In this document: in pieces, positions 35,270 through 42,050 of the stretch
Numbering within the stretch: the first letter of the stretch is position 1
Layout of the letters: every line of letters begins with the position of its first letter
NCBI RefSeq assembly: GCF_008254045.1
Contig: NZ_CP042425.1
Location: 2,666,001-2,730,000, forward strand
Direction: 5' to 3'
DNA length: 64,000 nt
From: Limnoglobus roseus
Lineage (GTDB): Bacteria > Planctomycetota > Planctomycetia > Gemmatales > Gemmataceae
Notes under the pieces: generated by a model
What the model saw: only the letters and a program-made list of their open reading frames with translations
The model's database searches: none
Told to the model about the DNA's origin: nothing
Translations under genes and position numbers: made by a program

Positions 35270-36838
35270 TTACTTCGCCGGCTCCTCGTACTTGAGCGGG
35301 TCCAATTCCGTCGTCGTCCCGGCGATCTCGACCGGGAAGCCCTTCGACCCGTCCTTGCCCTTGTGGTAGCCGCGCTCGTGCCGGTAGACGATGCGGTACT
35401 TGCCGATAGGGGCGTTCTTGATCTCGAAGTTCCCGTCGGCGTCGGTGACGGCGAAGTACGGGTGGGCGAACACCAAGGCGTATCCCTTCATCCACGGGTG
35501 GATGTCGCACTTGAACGTCACCGGGACTCGCTCGGCGGTCAGCGGCTTGCTGGTGAGAGATTGAACCGGCGCGATCACCATGTTGAACGACTCGGTGGCC
35601 TCGTTACTGTCGAAGTGGACGTTGTGCGGGATTGGCGCACTGTTCTTGAACTTGATCGTGTCCCCCGCCCGCAGGGCTAAGATTCGCGGCACGAACTGGC
35701 AGCACGGCTGATCGACGTCGTGCTCTTTCGCTTTCGGCTTCAGCAGGTCGGGGTGAATGTCCGCCGGCTTGAACGCCGCGGCGCGGTCGTCGTCGTCCGG
35801 GCGCAAGTAGACCCACACGTTCTTGAGGCCGCCGTTCTTCTTGTTGACGACGAGTTCGTCCGGTTCCAATGCCCCCTTGCTCAGACAGTGTTCCTTGTCG
35901 GCGGTCACGGCTATGGGGGCGATTGCTGGTGCTTGCCCCGGCCAGACGACGCGGCCCTTGATGGTGGACCACTTCACAACCTGTGCCGGGGCGGTGATCA
36001 GTTGCCTCGGCCCGATCTCGGGTTTCGGCTTCTCCTCCCCGTTCGACACCGCCACGCCGACCGCGACCGCGGCTGCCACGCCCACCAGGGAAGCACCGAT
36101 TTTCCAGACGTTCGAACTCATGCGTAAGCCCTCGTTGACCAGGGGAAGAAGGTGAGGGCCGACGGCCGCGCCCGCGTGGACGCCGACCGCCGCCGCGACG
36201 GTGTCGCGGGCCAGTGCCGCCGGAACGCTGACGGCCGCAGCGAACGCCCCGCTGCCGAGCGTGACCCCGCGGGCGGTCAGTCGGTGACGGAGCAACTCGC
36301 GGCCCGCGTCCAGGCGACGGCGGACCGTGCTGAGCGACCAGCCGAGCCACGCTGCGGTTTCGTCCTGGGTGCGGTCTTCGAGGTAGCAGGCGATCAGCGG
36401 CGAACGGTACTTCTCCGGCAATCGCCCCAGCTCCTCGTCGAGAACGCAACTCAATTCGAACCGCCCCGCAACGTCCGGTTGCTCGGCCGCCTCGCCCGCC
36501 GCCGGAACGACGGGGGCCGCCTGCCGCCGTCGGGCGGCCTTGACGGCGACCCGCCGGGCGACGACGTACAAGTAGTTCGCCAGCGATTCCCGCACGCTCA
36601 CCCGGCCGGCCTTCTTCGCGAGAACGAGGAAGACCGCCTGGAATGCGTCCTCGGCTAGGTGGTGGTCGCGGACCGTGCGGCGGCAGACGCCGAGCACGAG
36701 CGGCCCGTGCCGATCGACGAGCGCGGCGAACGCCGTCTCGTCGCCGGTCGTGGCGAACCGGGCCAGCAACATGCGGTCGCTGTCGGCCGACGACGACGGC
36801 CGGCGGAGCTTGGCCAGCAGGGAATGAACGGACGCCAT
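35270..36838 (-). CDS. ECF sigma factor fused through a TM helix to a cupredoxin-like extracytoplasmic domain
   Basis: The protein has 522 residues in one frame. Residues ~1-200 are an ECF sigma factor of the Gemmata-expanded type: region 2 (FAALVDRHGPLVLGVCRRTVRDHHLAEDAFQAVFLVL) and region 4 (LGRLPEKYRSPLIACYLEDRTQDETAAWLGWSLSTVRRRL). A TM helix follows at about 245-265 (VWKIGASLVGVAAAVAVGVAV). The rest is outside the cytoplasm: RAGDTIKFKNSAPIPHNVHF, then CDIHPWM. Candidate type 1 copper ligands are His405 (or 408), Cys444, His447 and Met450. A C-terminal DADGNFEIKNAPIGKYRI stretch resembles carboxypeptidase-regulatory-like folds. A Met at 240 (MSSNVWK) could start a separate cupredoxin product, but no ribosome-binding site was confirmed. 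It could be a membrane-tethered copper or redox-responsive sigma factor. Confidence 0.85.
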   Translation of the reverse strand: MASVHSLLAKLRRPSSSADSDRMLLARFATTGDETAFAALVDRHGPLVLGVCRRTVRDHHLAEDAFQAVFLVLAKKAGRVSVRESLANYLYVVARRVAVKAARRRQAAPVVPAAGEAAEQPDVAGRFELSCVLDEELGRLPEKYRSPLIACYLEDRTQDETAAWLGWSLSTVRRRLDAGRELLRHRLTARGVTLGSGAFAAAVSVPAALARDTVAAAVGVHAGAAVGPHLLPLVNEGLRMSSNVWKIGASLVGVAAAVAVGVAVSNGEEKPKPEIGPRQLITAPAQVVKWSTIKGRVVWPGQAPAIAPIAVTADKEHCLSKGALEPDELVVNKKNGGLKNVWVYLRPDDDDRAAAFKPADIHPDLLKPKAKEHDVDQPCCQFVPRILALRAGDTIKFKNSAPIPHNVHFDSNEATESFNMVIAPVQSLTSKPLTAERVPVTFKCDIHPWMKGYALVFAHPYFAVTDADGNFEIKNAPIGKYRIVYRHERGYHKGKDGSKGFPVEIAGTTTELDPLKYEEPAK

Positions 36839-37080
36839 CAGCAGTTCCGGTGGGTGTCGGTGCCCTCACCATGATAAAGCCCCGCCGCGGCCGAAACTGT
36901 TCAGAAAAGTGCCGATTAATCGCCCCGCGAGTGCCCGATATGGGGCCGTCCTGCCGCCTCATTTTTCGGTAAACGAAACCGTGGGGCACTCGCTACAATG
37001 ACGGACAGTCTCAATTGCGAACCGTCGCCCCCGGAAACCGAGGATGGTTGGGCCGGGTTCGCATGACGTGAGGACGTTCG

Positions 37081-39219
37081 ATGCCACGCCTGGAGGCTAC
37101 TCTTCTTCGCCCGGCCGGCGGCTCCCTGCCGATGTGGGTCCACGAACTCGAAGTCGATAAAGAGATCAGCCTCGCGCAAATCGCCGGCATGGACGACGGC
37201 CGCGGCGGCATCGTCACCCTCGGCGTGGCCGAGAAGGACGTGCCGGAAATCGACTACAAGAACGTCAGCGGGCACGGGTACCACGCGCTACTCAAGTGGG
37301 ACGGCCAAGTCCTGCACGTGACCCGGCGGACGAAGCCGAAGCGGACGACCAACGGCTTCCTGACGGCGAAGGGGCAATCCGCCCCGGACGTGCTCGAACT
37401 TCGGCCCGGCGACTCGTTCCGCATCGCCCGGTTCTTGTTCTCGCTGCACCCCGAAGAAGATTCGGCCGGGTCGTTGCCGTACCAGACGACCGCCGTCAAG
37501 GCGGCCGAGGTCGTCAAGCCACAACCCATCCGCCCGCCGACGAAGTTCGTGCCGTTCGACCCCGACCCCTCTGGCCCCGACCTGAACGTGTCGATCGCAC
37601 CGGACCAACTCCAGGGGTTCGCGAACAACTGGGCCAAGAGTAGCACCGCGCAGATGGCGGCCCTGCGGGGGGACGGTCCGAAGAAGGAGCAACTCGAACT
37701 CGCCGTCGGCGAGGCCGAGGTGCTCCGCACGCCGCTCGTCGATTCGGACAACGTCATCACCGGTCTGTTGGACATCGTGGACCGGTTCGACCCGACGCGG
37801 TCGACCGACGCACTGGACGAAATGTTCCGGCAGGCGGTGCGGCGGGCGGTGGCGAACTCGGAGGCGGCGGCCGACGTGGTCGTCATCCCGGCGAAGGGCG
37901 ATCCGCGGCCCCGCGGCAAGGAGCGGATGCCGTGGTTCAGCCGGACGTTCGTCCGGGACGCGGCGCGGAAGGTCGGGCAAAACGGCGGCGTGTTGGCCGG
38001 CTTCTGGAAGGCCGACGCCGGCCAGTCGGGCGTCCACCCGAAGTTCGGCGGCAGCCCGTCGCTGGAAGGGGCGTCCGGCAAGGGGACGAGCCGCCAGACG
38101 GGCTTCGCCGTTCCGGGCTGGGCCGTCTGTGCGCCGGTCCAGGTGCGGGGCAGCGACGGCGAGCAACTCGCGCTGTACGTCTCGGCCCCGTTCCCGGAAC
38201 CGGGCCGGGTCGTGGACCTGGCGAGCGATCCCGGCGTGGCCCAGGCGCAGAAGGTCGTGCTGCTGTTCGCCAAACTTTACGCCGCCCTCGACCGCATGAG
38301 CCGTATTAGCGTCCGCTTCCAGGAGGCCGTCGGCTTCCTCCCGCGGCCGGTGCAACGCCTCCTGAACCAGCCGAACTTCGACCAGCAGCTCGCCCCGCGG
38401 ACGCTGGACGTGACGGTCTTGTTCTGCGACCTCCGCGGCTCGTGCGGCTTCGCGGCGCAGGGTCAGGACGACTTACAAGCGCAATGGAGCGGCATCTTCC
38501 AGAACGCGCTCGAACAGATGAGCCGGGCGATCAACGACAACGGCGGCGTGATCGGCGGGTTCATCGGCGACGCCGTCATGGGCTTCTGGGGTTGGCCCGA
38601 CCCGCTCTCGTCGGAGGTGCAAATCCGAAAGGCGGCGCGGGCGGCCCTGAGCATCCGCGAGAACTTCGCCCGCCTCCGGTCGCACCGCCACACGCCGCTG
38701 AGTTCCCTCCGCATCGGCATCGGCCTGACGCACGGCCCGGCCCTCGTCGGCAAGCTCGGCAACTTCGACATGAAGAAGATCGACGTGTTCGGCCCGACGG
38801 TGAACCGGTCGGCTCGCATTGAGGCGCTCACGAAGCGGTTCGGCGTGGAGATCATCGTGGACGCCGCCGTGGCCGGCGGGCTGGGCGACCCGCGGGTGGT
38901 GGACGGCCGCCTCCGCCGACTGGTGAGCGTGGCCCCGGCCGGCATGGACGAGCCGTTCAGCATCTTCGAACTCCTTCCGTACGACCTCGACGACACCTTC
39001 GGTATGAAGGAGGCCGCGTTCACGGCCTACGAGGAAGCCCTGCACGAGTTCGAGGCCGGCGACGCCTGGGAGCGCGCGGGAGCCATCCTCGACCGCCATC
39101 GCGACCGTGACGGCCCGAGCCAGTACCTGTACGGCGTGATGGCCGACCGCGACGCCGCCCCCGAGGACTGGCTCCGCGACGAACGCGGCAAGTGCTACAT
39201 CAAGCTCGCGGACAAGTAG
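37081..39219 (+). CDS. Class III adenylate/guanylate cyclase with FHA-like and GAF-like N-terminal regions
   Basis: The protein has 712 residues and no TM helices. The N-terminus (about 1-125) looks like a degenerate FHA domain (LGVAEKDVPEIDYKNVSGHGYHALLKWDG, then LELRPGDSFRIARFLFSL). Residues ~200-430 resemble a GAF sensor. The cyclase domain (about 440-620) has VTVLFCDLRG with the first metal Asp, GGFIGDAVMGFWG with the second, and KKIDVFGPTVNRSARIE with substrate-base and transition-state Asn/Arg positions. The Lys/Asp type is that of adenylate cyclases, so cAMP is favoured. The last ~90 residues are helical. It is divergent from the sigma-cupredoxin gene. Confidence 0.88.
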   Translation: MPRLEATLLRPAGGSLPMWVHELEVDKEISLAQIAGMDDGRGGIVTLGVAEKDVPEIDYKNVSGHGYHALLKWDGQVLHVTRRTKPKRTTNGFLTAKGQSAPDVLELRPGDSFRIARFLFSLHPEEDSAGSLPYQTTAVKAAEVVKPQPIRPPTKFVPFDPDPSGPDLNVSIAPDQLQGFANNWAKSSTAQMAALRGDGPKKEQLELAVGEAEVLRTPLVDSDNVITGLLDIVDRFDPTRSTDALDEMFRQAVRRAVANSEAAADVVVIPAKGDPRPRGKERMPWFSRTFVRDAARKVGQNGGVLAGFWKADAGQSGVHPKFGGSPSLEGASGKGTSRQTGFAVPGWAVCAPVQVRGSDGEQLALYVSAPFPEPGRVVDLASDPGVAQAQKVVLLFAKLYAALDRMSRISVRFQEAVGFLPRPVQRLLNQPNFDQQLAPRTLDVTVLFCDLRGSCGFAAQGQDDLQAQWSGIFQNALEQMSRAINDNGGVIGGFIGDAVMGFWGWPDPLSSEVQIRKAARAALSIRENFARLRSHRHTPLSSLRIGIGLTHGPALVGKLGNFDMKKIDVFGPTVNRSARIEALTKRFGVEIIVDAAVAGGLGDPRVVDGRLRRLVSVAPAGMDEPFSIFELLPYDLDDTFGMKEAAFTAYEEALHEFEAGDAWERAGAILDRHRDRDGPSQYLYGVMADRDAAPEDWLRDERGKCYIKLADK

Positions 39220-39241
39220 TCCCCATTTCCCCGTCGTAAGA

Positions 39242-39409
39242 AAGAAGAGGAGTCTCGCGCAAAGCCGCAGAGACGCAAAGAGGACCAGAGGGGAAGCAGA
39301 ACAGAGTTCAATTCAGCAGAAGAAAATGAAGTTCCTCTTGGCTTCTATGCTGTCCTGTCTTCCTTCTCTTCTTTGCGCCTCTGCGGCTTCGCGCGAGACT
39401 CTTCTTCTT
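39242..39409. repeat. Long inverted repeat with 41-bp arms between cyclase and CobW genes
   Basis: The left arm 39242-39282 and right arm 39369-39409 are about 90% complementary and contain the phrase GCGCAAAGCCGCAGAGACGC. The 86-nt loop is purine-rich in its first half and contains CAGAAGA. It would fold into one long hairpin over most of the 210-bp intergenic space, and ends just before the CobW ribosome-binding site (GGAGG at 39419). Confidence 0.85.
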
Positions 39410-39429
39410 TGTTTTCTCGGAGGTATTCC

Positions 39430-40530
39430 ATGTCGGTGCGATTCGTGATGGTCGGCGGCTTCCTCGGGGCCGGCAAGACGACGACGTTGGCCCGCCTCGC
39501 CCGCCTCTACCAGGCTCGTGGACACCGCGTCGGCGTGGTGACGAACGACCAGGCGCACGACCTCGTTGACACGAATAACCTGCGGGCGCAAGGCTTCGCG
39601 GTGAAGGAAGTGCCGGGGGCGTGCTTCTGCTGCCGGTTCGACGACCTCGTGGACCGTGTCGGTTCGCTGGAAGAATCGGAACGGCCGGACGTGATCCTCG
39701 CGGAACCGGTCGGCAGTTGCACCGACCTCGTCGCCACCGTCGTGCAACCGCTGAAGGACCTGTACGCCGGGCGGTTCGTGGTCGCCCCCTACGCGGTGCT
39801 GTTCAAGCCGAGCCACGGCCTGAAGATTCTCGCGGGCGGCAAGTCCGGCTTCTCGCCGAAGGCCGCGTACATCTTCACCAAGCAACTCGAAGAGGCCGAC
39901 GCGATCGTCATCAACCGTATCGACGAGATTGCCCCGGCCGACCTGGAGACGTTGACGAAACTGGTCGCCGCGAAGTTCCCCGGCACGCCGCTGTTGAAGG
40001 TGTCCGCGACGACCGGCCAGGGCTTCGAGGCCCTCGTGGAACTGCTCGACCAGGACGGGGGGTTCGGCCGGAAGATTCTCGACATCGACTACGACACCTA
40101 CGCGGCCGGCGAGGCCGAACTCGGCTGGCTGAACGCGAGCGTGAAACTGTCCTCGGCCGCCGGCTTCGATCTCGACGCGCTGCTGCTGGCCGTGGTGGGC
40201 GAATTGCAGGGCGTGCTGAACCGCCTCGGCGGCGAGGTCGCGCACTTGAAGGTGATCGGCCAGGAAGACGGCGGCGCGTTCGGCGTGGCGAACGTGGTGA
40301 GCGGCGACACCCCGGCGAAACTCTCGCTCGCGTCCGGCAGTACGGCGAAGGACGCCGACCTGATCGTGAACGCCCGCGTGGCCATCGACCCGGACGTGCT
40401 GGACGGCGAGGTGAAGCGGATCGTGTCCGCCGAGTGCGCGACGCTCGGCGTCACGCCGACGTTCCGCCAGAGTCAGAGTCTCCGCCCCGGCCGCCCCGTG
40501 CCGACACACCGCTATGCAACTGCGAAGTAG
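39430..40530 (+). CDS. CobW/P47K-family GTPase (metallochaperone)
   Basis: The protein has 366 residues from ATG 39430, with GGAGG 5 bp upstream. Walker A is GGFLGAGKTTTL; GACFCCRFDD is the CxCC metal site of COG0523 proteins; AEPVGSCTD is near Walker B; INRIDE takes the place of NKxD for guanine recognition. The C-terminal CobW_C-like part is present but short. COG0523 GTPases deliver Zn, Co or other metals to enzymes; the metal cannot be read from this sequence. The next gene begins 20 bp later. Confidence 0.88.
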   Translation: MSVRFVMVGGFLGAGKTTTLARLARLYQARGHRVGVVTNDQAHDLVDTNNLRAQGFAVKEVPGACFCCRFDDLVDRVGSLEESERPDVILAEPVGSCTDLVATVVQPLKDLYAGRFVVAPYAVLFKPSHGLKILAGGKSGFSPKAAYIFTKQLEEADAIVINRIDEIAPADLETLTKLVAAKFPGTPLLKVSATTGQGFEALVELLDQDGGFGRKILDIDYDTYAAGEAELGWLNASVKLSSAAGFDLDALLLAVVGELQGVLNRLGGEVAHLKVIGQEDGGAFGVANVVSGDTPAKLSLASGSTAKDADLIVNARVAIDPDVLDGEVKRIVSAECATLGVTPTFRQSQSLRPGRPVPTHRYATAK

Positions 40531-40550
40531 GCTATCATCAGGAAGATGTC

Positions 40551-40937
40551 ATGCCGTACACCCGCTGTCCGAAGTGCCGCCACGAGCAGTACGCTACGCA
40601 CGCGATATTGGGTTTGCAGATCGAGTGCAAGAAGTGCGGACGGGCGTACCTCGCGAAGGATGAAGCGGAAAATGAGTCGGAACCTCTGGTTTCGACCGAA
40701 TCGCCGTTCGGCGAACGGCCTGTTTTGAACATTTTAAAATCAGTCGGCTTCTTGTTCCTCCTGATCGCGGTCGTCGGGTTGGTGTTCTGGGGCATCGTTT
40801 CGTTGATTCGGCCGACACCGAAAGGGATCGAGAAGAAAAACACCGACCCGCAAGCCGTCGAGAACAGGAACGTGGCCCGCGAGCCTGCGGAGTTGCCTGC
40901 CCGCCGAGGAGGCCGGATGCCGAGGTTGAACGGATAA
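40551..40937 (+). CDS. Zinc-ribbon one-TM protein, probably the 5' part of a frameshifted gene
   Basis: The protein has 128 residues as read. Residues 1-40 hold a zinc ribbon (CPKCRHEQYATHAI... then ECKKCG), and a TM helix (about 64-85, SVGFLFLLIAVVGLVFWGIVSL) follows. The last ~12 residues (ARRGGRMPRLNG) look like out-of-frame translation. Switching frame near 40898 instead gives PPRRPDAEVERITRRTVLSW and continues into a second membrane/zinc-ribbon part ending at 41332. Function is unknown. Confidence 0.6.
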   Translation: MPYTRCPKCRHEQYATHAILGLQIECKKCGRAYLAKDEAENESEPLVSTESPFGERPVLNILKSVGFLFLLIAVVGLVFWGIVSLIRPTPKGIEKKNTDPQAVENRNVAREPAELPARRGGRMPRLNG

Positions 40938-41332
40938 CACGTCGAACTGTACTCTCGTGGACGTTTATCCTGCTCGTCATTTTCTACGCCGCCTATCTCG
41001 GTGCCATCTGGTATGCCGGGTACTGGCTCGCGGGTGATACGGCGGCCCGTGGGAATAATCCGCTCGTCTGGGTCGGTACCTACGCGATGTCGCAATTATT
41101 CGGCCGGAGCATTGGCTATTCCCTCCTTGCTGTCTGTTATTACTCACCGCTCGAAGCCGCTCTTCTTGCCGCGCTTCTTAGCTTCGTTCTCGCTGAACTC
41201 TTCTCCTGGGCGGTCTTTTTGATCTGGCTTAAGGTTCGGCCGTTGGGTCGATTGGAATTTTGTCTGCAATGCCGGCGGGGGAAACTGCGATACGTTCCGA
41301 AGTGCCCGACGTGTGGAAGCAAGGACCAATAG
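40901..41332 (+). pseudogene. Downstream part of the frameshifted zinc-ribbon membrane gene
   Basis: This frame is open from before 40901 to TAG at 41330-41332, but has no ATG until 41087 and no GTG/TTG with a ribosome-binding site. Reading from 40901 gives PPRRPDAEVERITRRTVLSW, two or three TM helices (one around WTFILLVIFYAAYLGAIWYAGYW, one around LLAALLSFVLAELFSWAVFLIW), then a C-terminal zinc ribbon FCLQCRRGKLRYVPKCPTC. It makes one plausible protein of ~260 residues with the preceding gene if a one-base deletion or two-base insertion near 40898 is assumed. It may instead be a real second gene beginning at ATG 41087 (81 residues). Confidence 0.55.
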
Positions 41333-41353
41333 TGTTGGACCAAAGGTCGGTCG

Positions 41354-41980
41354 ATGAGCGCAAAGTTGGCTCTCTCTCTGGACGACATGATCGCCTCACC
41401 GCCAGTCGGCTCGCCGCTCGTGCTGTTCCGTTGGACGGTGGAGCAGTACAGCGAGTTGAACAAACTCGACATCTTCCATGCCGCTCGCTCAGTCCTCGTT
41501 CATGGCGAAATCTACCCGCGGCCGCGGCGAACGCCACAGCACGAGTACGTCATCGGCAAGGTCCACGACTGGCTGTGGAAGACGTTCCGCGGTGACGGCC
41601 ACCACGCCCGCTCTCAAACGGGGCTGGTCATCGACGAGTTCAGCAGGTTGGCACCCGACGTTTCAGTAGTCGAAGGGCTGCTCGAACGGTAAGCGGATCA
41701 TCACCCGAAAACGGCGGCGTTGGTCGTCGAAGTCTCGAACGGCACACTCGGCTTTGACGCCACCACCAAGGCCGAACTCTACGCCACGGCCGGCGTGCCG
41801 GACTACTGGGTGATCGACTTGGAGGGCCGGCAACTGCTCGTCTACCGTGATCCCGCCCTACTGCCGACCGGCCTCGGCGCGACGGCCTACCGTTCGCACC
41901 AAGTCTTCGGCCCCGACGCCAGCGTCTCGCCGCTCGCCGCCCCGACGGCGGGCATTCGCGTAGCCGATCTGTTGCCGTAA
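41354..41980 (+). pseudogene. Uma2-family (DUF820) nuclease gene interrupted by one in-frame TAA
   Basis: Translation from ATG 41354 gives a normal Uma2 N-terminus (SPPVGSPLVLFRWTVEQYSEL, PDVSVVEG with the active-site Asp) to residue 112, where TAA occurs at 41690-41692. The same frame continues without shift as ADHHPKTAALVVEVSNGTLGFD, with the conserved Glu and then TKAELYATAGVPDYWVID, to TAA at 41978-41980. The complete product would be about 208 residues, normal for Uma2. It is a single nonsense mutation, suppressible stop or base error. Uma2 proteins belong to the PD-(D/E)XK superfamily and are often plentiful in planctomycetes and cyanobacteria. Confidence 0.85.
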
Positions 41981-42050
41981 TTGGTTGCGACGACCTTCCC
42001 TTCTGCGGTATCATCACATCTCCCACCCCCGCCTTCTCGCGGACGCTCCC

